Assembly (NCBI GenBank): GCA_937974195.1
Contig: CALJIC010000064.1
Coordinates: 1 to 25,045 of the forward strand
DNA length: 25,045 bases
Direction: 5' to 3'
From: an uncultured Roseiflexaceae bacterium
Lineage (GTDB): Bacteria > Chloroflexota > Chloroflexia > Chloroflexales > Roseiflexaceae
How positions within the stretch are numbered: the first letter of the stretch is position 1; each line of letters starts with the position of its first letter. A program made the translations under genes and the position numbers. The notes below the pieces were generated by a model that made no database searches, was not told the DNA's origin, and saw only the letters and a list, made by a program, of their open reading frames with translations. Positions 7,161-16,468 of this stretch are shown here, piece after piece.

Positions 7161-7176
7161 GAGAAACCGCTTTCTC
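7161..7176. promoter_or_regulatory. LacI-type operator overlapping the transcription start
   Basis: GAGAAACCGCTTTCTC is a 16-bp near-perfect palindrome (7 of 8 pairs) with the AAA-CCG-TTT layout typical of LacI-family sites. It begins 2 nt after the -10 box, where a bound repressor would block initiation. Autoregulation by the product of 7256-8260 is inferred. One half-site (GAGAAAGC) recurs at 8315-8322, upstream of the binding-protein gene, without a good second half. Confidence 0.65.
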
Positions 7177-7255
7177 CCACGCCTTGCTCTCTCCATTGTG
7201 TTCCGCCGTCCGCCGCCGACGTGCCTTCGTGCGGCCGCTCGTCTAGCTGTGATCG

Positions 7256-8260
7256 ATGACGATCGACGAAATCGCCAGGCTGGCGAACGTCTCACGCGCA
7301 ACGGTCTCGCGCGTCCTCAACAATAACCCGCGGGTCCAATCCGAGCTGCGGGCGCGCGTGCTGTCCGTTATCGAGAAGCACAACTACACGCCGAACGCGG
7401 CGGCGCGCACCCTTGCGACGCGGCGCACCAACACCATCGCCCTGCTCGTGCCGGGGCTGGTGGAGGAGACCTGCGCCGAGCCGGAGACCTTCTACCCGCT
7501 GCTGATCCAGAGCGTGACGGTCGCCGCCGGGCAGCAGCGGCGCTACCTGATGCTGTGCTACGTCGCCGCCGGCGAGGAGCTCGAGTTCTACCGCAGCGTG
7601 GTGCGCAGCCGCCGGGTGGACGGGCTGATCATCGGCGGCAGCCACATCGGTGAGCCGCTGCTCGAGCTGGTGCTGAGGAGCGGCTTCCCCGCCGTGCTGA
7701 TCGGCCGGCACCTGCGCCGCCAGGATCTGCACAGCGTGGACGCTGCCAATGTGGAGGGCGCGTGCCAGGCGGTGGAGCACTTGCTCGCCCGCGGCCGGCG
7801 GCGCATCGCCACGATCACCTACCCCGCCAGCTCCAGCACCGGCGTGGACCGCCTGGAGGGCTACCGTCGCGCGCTGGCGAAGTACGGCGTGCCGTTCGAC
7901 CCGCGGCTGGTGATCGAGAGCAACGGGTTCGACTCCGGCGAGGCGATCGCCGAGCTGGCCGGTCTGATCGGCGCCCAGCGGCCGGACGCGCTGTTCGCCG
8001 CGAGCGACACGCTGGCGCTGGACGCGCTGCAGTGCGTTCGCGCGCTCGGCCTGCGCGTGCCGGAGGATATCGCGATCGTGGGGTTCGACGACCAGCCGAA
8101 CGCGGCGCGGTCCGACCCGCCGCTCACCACCGTCCGCCAGCCGATCGCGGGCCTCGGGCGCGAGGCCGTGGCGCTCCTGCTGCGCCTGATCGAGCAGCCG
8201 GACGTCGCGCCGCAGCGCGTGGTTCTGCCGACGGAGCTCGTCGTCCGGGCTTCGTCCTGA
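7256..8260 (+). CDS. LacI-family transcriptional regulator
   Basis: This 334-residue repressor has an N-terminal helix-turn-helix (2-22, TIDEIARLANVSRATVSRVL), a hinge helix region (46-58, PNAAARTLATRRT), and a periplasmic-binding-like effector and dimerisation domain (about 60-330). The effector domain ends with the characteristic VGFDDQPNAARSDPPLTTVRQP-like segment around 275-296. An in-frame stop at 7250-7252 fixes the ATG at 7256; no clear Shine-Dalgarno precedes it, so translation may be weak. Its promoter carries a matching palindromic operator. It sits directly upstream of and codirectional with a CUT1 sugar transporter operon, which it probably controls. The ligand is unknown; effector pocket residues do not let me name a sugar. 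Confidence 0.95.
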   Translation: MTIDEIARLANVSRATVSRVLNNNPRVQSELRARVLSVIEKHNYTPNAAARTLATRRTNTIALLVPGLVEETCAEPETFYPLLIQSVTVAAGQQRRYLMLCYVAAGEELEFYRSVVRSRRVDGLIIGGSHIGEPLLELVLRSGFPAVLIGRHLRRQDLHSVDAANVEGACQAVEHLLARGRRRIATITYPASSSTGVDRLEGYRRALAKYGVPFDPRLVIESNGFDSGEAIAELAGLIGAQRPDALFAASDTLALDALQCVRALGLRVPEDIAIVGFDDQPNAARSDPPLTTVRQPIAGLGREAVALLLRLIEQPDVAPQRVVLPTELVVRASS

Positions 8261-8445
8261 CTCTGCGCCGCGGGCGCCGCCTGCCGCCGGGCGGGCCGAT
8301 GGAAAGCGCAAACAGAGAAAGCGAGGTGCCGCTCCCCCGACAGACTTCCCCCGTCCTGCACACGCCCTCGTTCCGTTCATCTCCCCACTGCATCCCGGTT
8401 GGTCACAGCGGACTCCACGCGGATAGCGCAAAGGAGACACGACGT

Positions 8446-10161
8446 ATGAGCGAACGGAAACCGCTCTCCCGCCGGCAGTTCCTCAGAGGCGCTCTGGTAG
8501 GCGTCAGCGCCGCGGCGGCGCCGGTGCTGATCAGCGCTTGCGGCGGCGCCCCCTCGGCCGTTCAGCCGACCATCGCGCCCGCCGCCGAGGCCCCGGCGGG
8601 CGAGGCACCCGCGGCCGAGCCGGAGGCTCCCGCCCCCGCCGCCCCCGTCGACGTGACCCTGCTCACCAGCGGCTGGCCGCTGACCCCCATGCCCACCGCC
8701 GAGGACATCGCGGCGGACCCCGCCCGCCAGGGCTACGCGGAGGCCCTGCAGACCTGGATGGACGCCAACCCGGGCGTGACGATCGAGCAGATCGAGGCCG
8801 ACATCTGGGACCAGCAGGCGGTCGTCACGGCGATCTCCGGCGGCACCGCGCCGATCTGGGTCTTCGCCACCTCGATCGGCGGCTGGACGCTGGCCGGCGC
8901 GCGCGCGGCCTTCGTCCAGGGCCTGATGGCCGACGTGACCACCTACGTCGACCAGTACGACTACCGCAATCGCCTGACCGACATCGCCAAGTCCGGCTGG
9001 GAGCAGCAGGCCAGCGTGGATGGCAGGTACTTCTCCACCCCGCTCGACGCCGGCATCAACGGCACGATCTTCTACCGCCGCGACCTGATCCGGGAGCTGG
9101 GCCTGGAGGAGCCGAAGCCGAGCTGGACCTGGGCCGACTTCCGCGCGCTCGCCAAGGCGCTCACCTCGCCGCAGGATAACCGCCGCGGCTTCGGCGCCCA
9201 GGCCACCTTCGTCGGCAGCATGCTCAACGACTACGGCTTCGACCTGCTGACGCAGATCCCGGCGCCCGAGACGTCCTGGAACTGGCGGCGCGATTTCAGC
9301 AACCCGCAGTGGGCGCAGGCGGTGGCGACCTACCGCGCCATGATCTTCGAGGACCAGAGCGTGCTGACCGACACGACGCTGAACAACGACGGCGTGCTCA
9401 AGGCCTTCACCGACGGCACGATCGCCATGACCAGCCAGAACATCCTCAGCGCGTTCGGCTCGGCCGCCTCGGAGGACAGCATCGCCGCGCTGGCCCAGCG
9501 CCTCGGCAAGCCGTACCAGGAGGTGGTGGGCTTCGCCAGCCGGCCGCGGGGCGAGAACGGCCACTTCGTCGGCGGCGTCTACGTCGGCGGCGTCTCGTAT
9601 AGTCCGGACGCCACCCCCGAGACGCTGCAGAAGGCGGTGGACGTGGTGGACTACATGTTCCTCGGCAAGGGCTGGGACATCCAGAAGGCCGGCCAGTACG
9701 CGGCCACTCAGGACCTGCAGGCGGTGTTCAACTACCCCATCCCGATCGACGGCAAGTACACCTACGAGGGCGTGCCCGGCACCTTCGCCGACGCCTGGGG
9801 CCAGGAGACGCTCGACGCCGCGCAGCGCATCGCCAGCATCCCGCTCGCGCCCGACCCGGGGCTGTACTTCCCGGCTGAGAACAACCCCGGCCCGGACACC
9901 CAGGCGATCGACGACGCCTGGTCGACCTTCAGCACCGTGGCCGAGGGGGTGGACGTGGCGGCCACGCTCCAGCAGGCCCAGGACACCTGGAACACCCAGG
10001 CCCAGGGCTTCAGCTCCAGCGTGGCCGACGAGGAGTTCGTCGAGGGCGCCAGGGCCTACTACGCCGACGTCGAGGCGTTCTGGCAGCAGAACTCGCCGCA
10101 GTTCTACGAGGACGCCTTCAAGCCCTGGTACGAGAGCACGGTCAAGCCCGCGCTCGGGTAG
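8446..10161 (+). CDS. Sugar ABC transporter substrate-binding lipoprotein (CUT1, Tat-type signal)
   Basis: This 571-residue exported solute-binding protein opens with a Tat-like motif, SRRQFL (8-13), a hydrophobic stretch, then a lipobox ISAC with the lipid cysteine at 32. A Pro/Ala/Glu-rich linker (about 35-66) tethers the mature domain to the membrane. The mature part resembles family 1 extracellular solute-binding proteins, for example the YGEALQTWMDANPGV-like start and GTAPIWVFA. At 571 aa it is longer than the usual 420-450, with extra C-terminal sequence. AAAGGAG lies upstream of the ATG. It is the first gene after the LacI regulator, separated by 185 nt that presumably holds a second promoter; I saw only weak candidate boxes there. 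The substrate cannot be named. Confidence 0.9.
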   Translation: MSERKPLSRRQFLRGALVGVSAAAAPVLISACGGAPSAVQPTIAPAAEAPAGEAPAAEPEAPAPAAPVDVTLLTSGWPLTPMPTAEDIAADPARQGYAEALQTWMDANPGVTIEQIEADIWDQQAVVTAISGGTAPIWVFATSIGGWTLAGARAAFVQGLMADVTTYVDQYDYRNRLTDIAKSGWEQQASVDGRYFSTPLDAGINGTIFYRRDLIRELGLEEPKPSWTWADFRALAKALTSPQDNRRGFGAQATFVGSMLNDYGFDLLTQIPAPETSWNWRRDFSNPQWAQAVATYRAMIFEDQSVLTDTTLNNDGVLKAFTDGTIAMTSQNILSAFGSAASEDSIAALAQRLGKPYQEVVGFASRPRGENGHFVGGVYVGGVSYSPDATPETLQKAVDVVDYMFLGKGWDIQKAGQYAATQDLQAVFNYPIPIDGKYTYEGVPGTFADAWGQETLDAAQRIASIPLAPDPGLYFPAENNPGPDTQAIDDAWSTFSTVAEGVDVAATLQQAQDTWNTQAQGFSSSVADEEFVEGARAYYADVEAFWQQNSPQFYEDAFKPWYESTVKPALG

Positions 10162-10173
10162 CGCACCATTGGC

Positions 10174-10202
10174 GCGGGCCGCGGAGCGCCGCTGCGGCCC
10201 GC
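10174..10202 (+). promoter_or_regulatory. Stem-loop between the binding-protein and permease genes
   Basis: GCGGGCCGC (10174-10182) pairs perfectly with GCGGCCCGC (10194-10202) around an 11-nt loop, inside the 59-nt gap after the binding-protein stop. There is no T-run. Such hairpins in malEFG-like operons usually protect the upstream message or attenuate readthrough, so that binding protein is made in excess of permease. That role is inferred here. Confidence 0.5.
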
Positions 10203-10220
10203 CGCCGGGGAGCAACGCCG

Positions 10221-11153
10221 ATGGCCCAGGAAGAGATCGTCTCGACCGGCCGTTTCGAAGAGGAGCCGCGCGCCCAGGCGGGCGCCGCCCCGCGCGAGCT
10301 GAGCCGCCGCAGCCGGGTCGAGCGCTGGCTGTTCCTCACGCCGGCGATCGTGTTCCAGCTCGTGTGGGGCTGGTACCCGCTGATGGTCGCCTTCGTCCTG
10401 AGCTTCACCAACGCCCGCGTGCGCGGCCCGGTGTCGTTCACCGGGCTGGAGAGCTACGTGCGGATCTGGAACGACCCGCTGGTGGCCCAGGCGTTCCGGG
10501 TGACCTTCGCGTACGCCGGGCTGTCGATCGCGCTGACCTTCGTGATCCCCATCCTGGTGGCGATCCTGCTGATGGAGATGCCGCAGCGCGCCATGCGCTG
10601 GATGATGCTGCTGTGGTTCCTGCCGCTCAGCGGCATCGCCAGCACCATCCTGTGGCGCTACGTCTACAACGCGCAGTACGGGCTGATGCAGTACATCGTC
10701 ACCAGCCTCGGGCTGCCGCCGCAGCGCTTCCTCAACGACCCGAACCAGGTGCTCTTCTGGCTGATCTTCCCCGGCATCCTGCTGTTCGGGCCGGGGCTGA
10801 TCTACATGGCCGCGCTGCAGAGCATCCCGGCCTCGTACTACGAGGCGGCCGAGATCGAGGGCGCCGGCTTCTGGCGCAAGATCTGGACGATCTCGCTGCC
10901 GCGCCTGCGGCCGATCATCTCCATGATGCTGACGTTCGCGATCATCGGCTCGCTGCAGGAGTTCTACTGGCCGCAGATCATGACCGGCGGCGGGCCCGGC
11001 GCCGCCAGCCGCACGGTGGTGATGTACATGTACCAGCTCTGGTCGCGCCTGCGCTTCGCGGACTCGACCGCGCTGGCGATCTATCTGTTCGCCGTGATTC
11101 TGGTGATCACGATCGTCTACCGGCGCTTCTTCAAGGAGGACCCGGACGCGTAG
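10221..11153 (+). CDS. CUT1 sugar ABC transporter permease (MalF-like)
   Basis: This 310-residue inner-membrane permease is one of two different transmembrane subunits. About six helices are visible, near 36-62, 92-119, 125-148, 177-199, 232-250 and 281-301. The cytoplasmic EAA loop that contacts the ATPase is YYEAAEIEGAGFWRKIWTI (206-224), with the conserved Gly at 214. The first 35 residues are charged and cytoplasmic. GGGGAG lies upstream of the ATG at 10221. It is followed after 37 nt by the partner permease. The assignment to the CUT1/MalF type rests on the EAA loop and on pairing with a family 1 binding protein. Confidence 0.93.
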   Translation: MAQEEIVSTGRFEEEPRAQAGAAPRELSRRSRVERWLFLTPAIVFQLVWGWYPLMVAFVLSFTNARVRGPVSFTGLESYVRIWNDPLVAQAFRVTFAYAGLSIALTFVIPILVAILLMEMPQRAMRWMMLLWFLPLSGIASTILWRYVYNAQYGLMQYIVTSLGLPPQRFLNDPNQVLFWLIFPGILLFGPGLIYMAALQSIPASYYEAAEIEGAGFWRKIWTISLPRLRPIISMMLTFAIIGSLQEFYWPQIMTGGGPGAASRTVVMYMYQLWSRLRFADSTALAIYLFAVILVITIVYRRFFKEDPDA

Positions 11154-11190
11154 CGCTCCCCGCGCGGCGGCGGAGCACGAGGAGGCGCGC

Positions 11191-12222
11191 ATGGCGCTGT
11201 TCCCGAAGGTGGGCCGCGAGCAGCCCAGCCTGCGGCTGCCCTACTGGCTGGTGGTGACCTTCCTCTGCCTGGGCGTGCTGCTGCACCTGTTCCCGTTCTA
11301 CTACATGCTGGTGCTCTCGGTCACCCCGGCGCGCGAGACCCTCTCCACCACACCGGTGCTGTGGCCGCAGGAGCCGACCGGCGCGGCCTGGCGGCTGGTG
11401 TTCGACGTGGTCACGCGCAGCTCCACCAACCAGCAGGCGCGCGACCTGATGCCGCACCCGATGTCGGTGTACCTCATCAACTCGCTGGTGATGGCGTTCG
11501 GGACGCTCGCCCTCTCGCTGCCGATCACCTCGCTGGCGGCCTACGCTAACAGCAAGCTCCAGCAGGGGCGCGGCGCCCGCTGGTGGTTCCTGTTCTTCAT
11601 CGGCACGCTGATGGTGCCGATGGCCGTGACGCTGATCCCGTCGTTCCTGCTGACGCGCAACTTCCCCTTCCCGCTGCCGCAGCCGCCGAACATCCCCGGC
11701 ACCAACACGCCCTTCCCGGTCATCCGCATCTGGGACACCCCCTGGGCGGTGATCATCCCCGGCGTGTTCAACGCCTTCAACTTCCTGCTCTTCAAGGGCT
11801 TCTTCGACACCATCCCGAACTCGATCATCCAGGCGGCGCGGGTGGACGGCGGCTCGGAGTTCAACATCTTCCGCCGGATCGTTTTCCCGATGAGCGTGCC
11901 GGTGTACGCCGTCGCGGCCTGGCTGCAGTTCGGCGCGGTGTGGGACTCCTACCTGTGGCCGCTGGTGGTGTTCCAGAGCCCGGAGAAGATCCCCACCTCG
12001 GTGGCGATCGCTAACCTGATGAACCGCTTCATCCAGGCCGGCACCACCACCCCCGAGCAGGCCTACGCCCGCAACGAGGCCATGCGCGAGATCATGGAGG
12101 CCGGCCTGTCGTGGAACGGCCTGATGGTGCTGGGCCTGCTGCAGACCATCCCGATCTTCATCATGTTCATCATCTGCCGCGAGTACCTGCTGCGCGGCAT
12201 CCGGCTCCGCGGTCTGAAGTGA
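11191..12222 (+). CDS. CUT1 sugar ABC transporter permease (MalG-like)
   Basis: This 343-residue second transmembrane subunit has helices near 18-42, 92-118, 131-152, 184-204, 236-258 and 310-331. Its EAA-type loop reads SIIQAARVDGGSEFNIFRRI (211-230), with Gln in place of the usual Glu. A stretch of about 30 residues (157-185) rich in Pro and Asn sits between helices 3 and 4 and makes it longer than typical MalG-like proteins (about 280). AGGAGG lies 7 nt upstream of the ATG. The next gene begins 12 nt later. It should pair with the 10221-11153 product. Confidence 0.93.
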   Translation: MALFPKVGREQPSLRLPYWLVVTFLCLGVLLHLFPFYYMLVLSVTPARETLSTTPVLWPQEPTGAAWRLVFDVVTRSSTNQQARDLMPHPMSVYLINSLVMAFGTLALSLPITSLAAYANSKLQQGRGARWWFLFFIGTLMVPMAVTLIPSFLLTRNFPFPLPQPPNIPGTNTPFPVIRIWDTPWAVIIPGVFNAFNFLLFKGFFDTIPNSIIQAARVDGGSEFNIFRRIVFPMSVPVYAVAAWLQFGAVWDSYLWPLVVFQSPEKIPTSVAIANLMNRFIQAGTTTPEQAYARNEAMREIMEAGLSWNGLMVLGLLQTIPIFIMFIICREYLLRGIRLRGLK

Positions 12223-12234
12223 GGGAGGGCCAGG

Positions 12235-13329
12235 ATGCCACGCATCGAGCTCGTGGACGTGGTCAAGCAGTACGACGCCGGGGAGCAGCCGGCGCTCAGG
12301 GGCGTCAGCCTGACGATCGAGGGCGGCGAGACGCTCAGCGTCGTCGGGCCCTCCGGGTGCGGCAAGAGCACCCTGCTCAAGATCATCGCCGGGCTCGAGT
12401 ACCCGGAGTCCGGCAGGGTGCTGTACGACGGGCAGGACTTCACCGAGATCACGCCCCAGGACCGCGGGGTGGGCTTCGTGTTCCAGGACTACGCGCTCTA
12501 CCCGACCCGCAGGGGGCGCGGCAACCTGTCGTACTTCTTCGAGACCCACGGCCGCGATGAGGCCGAGCGCGACGCCCGCGTGCGCGCCACGGCCGAGCTG
12601 ATGGGGATGGACTTCGAGCTGCTGCTCGGCCAGATGCCCGACACGCTCTCGGGCGGGCAGAAGCAGCGCGTGGCGATCGCCCGCTGCATCGTGCGCGACC
12701 CGCACGTCTTCCTGATGGACGAGCCGATCGTCAACCTGGACGCCAAGCTGCGCGAGCGCACGCGGGTGGAGATCAAGAAGCTGCTGCGCCAGTTCGCGAT
12801 CACCACCGTGTACGTGACGCACGACCAGCAGGAGGCGATCTTCATGGGCGACCGGATCGCGGTGATGCGCGCCGGGCAGATCGAGCAGGTGGGGACGTTC
12901 GACGACCTGTACTACAGCCCGGCCAACCTGTTTGTGGCGACGTTCATCGGCGCGCCGCCGATCTGCGTGCTGCCCGCGACGGTCGCCGGCGGCGAGGTGC
13001 GGCTGGACGAGGCGCGCTGGCCGCTTCCGCCGGATCTGGCGGCCGAGCTGCCGGAGGGCCCGCTGCGCCTGGGGGTGCGGCCGGAGGGCTGGGAGCTGGG
13101 CGCCCCGGACGGCGCGCCGCTGGAGGTGCGGAACGTGGAGCACATCCCCACCGAGCGGGCGTCGTTCGTGCACGGCCGGCTGGCCGGCGTGAGCGCGACG
13201 GTCATCGCGCCGCTGGAGTACCAGGCGCGCGAGCGGACGCTGGTGCGGCCGGTGTGGGAGCAGGCGCTGTTCTTCGCCGCGGAGGACGAGCGGACGCTGC
13301 GGGCGCCCGGCGCGCCGGAGCTGTTCTGA
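12235..13329 (+). CDS. Sugar ABC transporter ATPase 1 (UgpC/MsmX-like, divergent)
   Basis: This 364-residue cytoplasmic ATPase drives sugar import. It has Walker A GPSGCGKST (38-46), Q-loop Q84, signature LSGGQ (138-142), Walker B ending MDEP (161-164) and the H-loop TH (195-196). The C-terminal TOBE/regulatory region (about 240-364) is present. Two sites differ from common MalK/UgpC proteins. After the Q-loop the usual HMTV-EN segment is replaced by TRRGRGNLSYFFETH (91-105), and the D-loop region reads PIVNLD rather than PLSNLD. I believe the NLSYFF-type segment marks a distinct CUT1 ATPase branch. The gene is 12 nt after the permease and 16 nt before ATPase 2, so the two may form a heterodimer. 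Confidence 0.93.
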   Translation: MPRIELVDVVKQYDAGEQPALRGVSLTIEGGETLSVVGPSGCGKSTLLKIIAGLEYPESGRVLYDGQDFTEITPQDRGVGFVFQDYALYPTRRGRGNLSYFFETHGRDEAERDARVRATAELMGMDFELLLGQMPDTLSGGQKQRVAIARCIVRDPHVFLMDEPIVNLDAKLRERTRVEIKKLLRQFAITTVYVTHDQQEAIFMGDRIAVMRAGQIEQVGTFDDLYYSPANLFVATFIGAPPICVLPATVAGGEVRLDEARWPLPPDLAAELPEGPLRLGVRPEGWELGAPDGAPLEVRNVEHIPTERASFVHGRLAGVSATVIAPLEYQARERTLVRPVWEQALFFAAEDERTLRAPGAPELF

Positions 13330-13345
13330 GGGCTGGGGGACGCGC

Positions 13346-14455
13346 ATGTCGATCAGAGTGAGCAACCTGACCAAGCGCTTCGATACCAGGCTGGCGGTGG
13401 ACGACGTGAGCTTCGCGCTCGGCGAGGGCGAGTTCCTGGCGGTCGTCGGCCCCTCGGGCTGCGGCAAGACCACCACGCTGCGGCTGGTGGCCGGGCTGGA
13501 GCAGGCCACCAGCGGCGAGGTCTACTTCGGCGACCGGCCGGTCACACGGGTGCGCCCGCGCGACCGCAACGTGGCGATGGTGTTCCAGGACTACGCGGTG
13601 TTCCCGCACCTGACGGTGTTCGAGAACATCGCCTACGGCCTGCGCTCGCGCGGGGCGCCGCGCTCGGTGATCCAGGAGCGCGTGCCGGCGGCGGCCAAGA
13701 TGTTTCGGATCGACCACCTGCTGCGCCGCAAGCCGCGCCAGCTCTCGGGCGGCGAGCGGCAGCGGGTGGCGCTCGCGCGCGCGATGGTGCGCGACGCCGA
13801 CGTGTACCTGTTCGACGAGCCGCTCTCCAACCTGGACGCCCAGCTGCGCCACCAGGCGCGCGAGGACATCCAGGCGCTGCACCGGGAGAAGCGCCGGCCG
13901 AGCATCTACGTGACGCACGACCAGACCGAGGCGATGGCGCTGGGCGACCGGATCGCGGTGATGCGCAACGGCCGGATCGAGCAGATCGGCACCGGCGCGG
14001 AGCTGTACGAGCGCCCGGCCAACCAGTTCGTGGCGTTCTTCATCGGCACGCCGAGCATCAACCTGTTCGACGTGACGCTGCGCGCCGAGGGGGACGCGCT
14101 GCTGGCCGAGGGGCCGGCGCTCACGGTGCACCTGCCGCCCGAGCTGCGCGAGCGCGCCGCCGGCCACGTGGGGCGCGCGGTGCGGCTGGGGGTGCGCCCG
14201 GAGGACCTGCACGTGCCGAGGCAGGCGCCCTTCCCGGTGGGGCCGGAGAACACGATCCACGGCGTGGTGAACGTGATCGAGCCCTCGGCCACCGGCTGCG
14301 CCGTCTACCTGAGCACGGTGGACGCCAGGCCGCAGGACTTCACGGCCACGTTCAAGCTGCGCCTGCCGGCCAGCTACCTGGGGCGCGAGATCCCGCTGGC
14401 GATCAACCTGCGCAAGGCGCACCTGTTCGACGCCGAGACCGAGCGGGCGCTGTAG
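13346..14455 (+). CDS. Sugar ABC transporter ATPase 2 (UgpC/MsmX-like)
   Basis: This 369-residue ATPase has Walker A GPSGCGKTT (35-43), Q81, signature LSGGE (133-137), Walker B YLFDEP (154-159), D-loop LSNLD, H-loop H191, and a full C-terminal TOBE-like regulatory domain. All catalytic elements look intact. A segment after the D-loop (LRHQAREDIQALHREKRRPS, 167-186) is shared almost word for word with ATPase 3 and is unlike common MalK. That suggests the two are close paralogues, distinct from ATPase 1. It is followed after 3 nt by a small membrane protein gene, so translation is probably coupled. Confidence 0.93.
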   Translation: MSIRVSNLTKRFDTRLAVDDVSFALGEGEFLAVVGPSGCGKTTTLRLVAGLEQATSGEVYFGDRPVTRVRPRDRNVAMVFQDYAVFPHLTVFENIAYGLRSRGAPRSVIQERVPAAAKMFRIDHLLRRKPRQLSGGERQRVALARAMVRDADVYLFDEPLSNLDAQLRHQAREDIQALHREKRRPSIYVTHDQTEAMALGDRIAVMRNGRIEQIGTGAELYERPANQFVAFFIGTPSINLFDVTLRAEGDALLAEGPALTVHLPPELRERAAGHVGRAVRLGVRPEDLHVPRQAPFPVGPENTIHGVVNVIEPSATGCAVYLSTVDARPQDFTATFKLRLPASYLGREIPLAINLRKAHLFDAETERAL

Positions 14456-14458
14456 GCC

Positions 14459-15187
14459 ATGCCGTTCTTCGACGACAGCGGTGTCGATACGAGCGAGCGG
14501 CGCGGCCCGCTGTGGGGCGCCTTCGCCACCCTGCGCGACCAGGTGGAGCGCCTGGTCGCGCTCAACGTCGCCTGGTCGGCCCAGCTGCTGCCGGCGCTGG
14601 TGGCGCTGGGGTTCCCCGAGCTGCCGCTGTGGCTGCGGGCCGCGCTGCTGCTCTACAGCCTGACGGCGCTGGCGCCGGCCACCGGCCTGCTGTACGCGCT
14701 GGCGCTCCGGGCGGCGCGCGGCGAGCATCTGGGGCTGGACCTGGCGCGCCAGACGCTGGCCGAGATCGCGCTGCCGAGCCTGCGGACGCTGGCGCCGCTG
14801 TTCGGGACGCTGGGCGCCCTGGCGGCCGCGGCGCTGGCGCTCGGGCAGGCGGGCGGCGCGCTGGTGGCGCTGGACGTGCTGGCGCGGCTGCTGCTGCTTC
14901 TGCTGCTGTTCTGCTCGGCCTACTGGGGGCCGCTGGTGGCCGATCAGCCGCAGCTGGGGGTGGTGGCTGTGGCGCGGCGGGCGGCCGGCCTGGCGTGGCG
15001 CTACCCGGGGAGGACGCTGCTGGCGTGCGGCGCGGTGCTGCTGGCGCTGCTGCTGGCCGCCATCTCGGTGGGCGGGCTGTTCCTGATCGCCCCGGCGCTG
15101 GCGGCGCTGCTTCAGGCGCATATGTATGAGGAAGTGCTGCAGCTCTCGCGGCCGGCCCAGCCGGCGAGCGCCACGAGAGCGTCGTGA
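14459..15187 (+). CDS. Small polytopic membrane protein of unknown function (YesL-like setting)
   Basis: This 242-residue protein has a hydrophilic N-terminus of about 30 residues and then long Leu/Ala-rich hydrophobic stretches near 40-62, 66-88, 110-132, 133-158 and 185-222. That is probably five or six membrane segments, with short charged loops between. There is no signal peptide and no catalytic motif I recognise. Its size, topology and place inside a CUT1 sugar operon recall the YesL/DUF624 family, which accompanies such transporters, but I cannot confirm homology. The ATG follows the ATPase 2 stop by 3 nt without its own ribosome site. After it come 155 nt with no gene, then ATPase 3. 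Confidence 0.75.
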   Translation: MPFFDDSGVDTSERRGPLWGAFATLRDQVERLVALNVAWSAQLLPALVALGFPELPLWLRAALLLYSLTALAPATGLLYALALRAARGEHLGLDLARQTLAEIALPSLRTLAPLFGTLGALAAAALALGQAGGALVALDVLARLLLLLLLFCSAYWGPLVADQPQLGVVAVARRAAGLAWRYPGRTLLACGAVLLALLLAAISVGGLFLIAPALAALLQAHMYEEVLQLSRPAQPASATRAS

Positions 15188-15342
15188 GGGCGATATCCGG
15201 GCGCCCTCCTCTCCCGCGCGTGTGGGGGAAGTGAGCTGGGCGGGCGCGGCGGCGGCATTTCGGAACCTGCGCGCCCGGCTTCCACCCCCTGCCGGCGACG
15301 CGGGGCGCGGCTGCAGTGCGAATTGAACATGGGGAGATCGGC

Positions 15343-16455
<1,113 letters not shown>

Positions 16456-16468
16456 CGAAGGAGCGCGC

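Noticed and set aside
8399..8427. TTGGTC and GATAGC as a promoter for the binding-protein gene
   Set aside because: The -10 box match is poor; a promoter in this gap is likely but cannot be placed.
11131..15121. Long minus-strand open frames antisense to the ABC transporter genes
   Set aside because: They mirror confident plus-strand genes and read as His/Arg/Gln-rich sequence without motifs, as expected from third-position GC bias.
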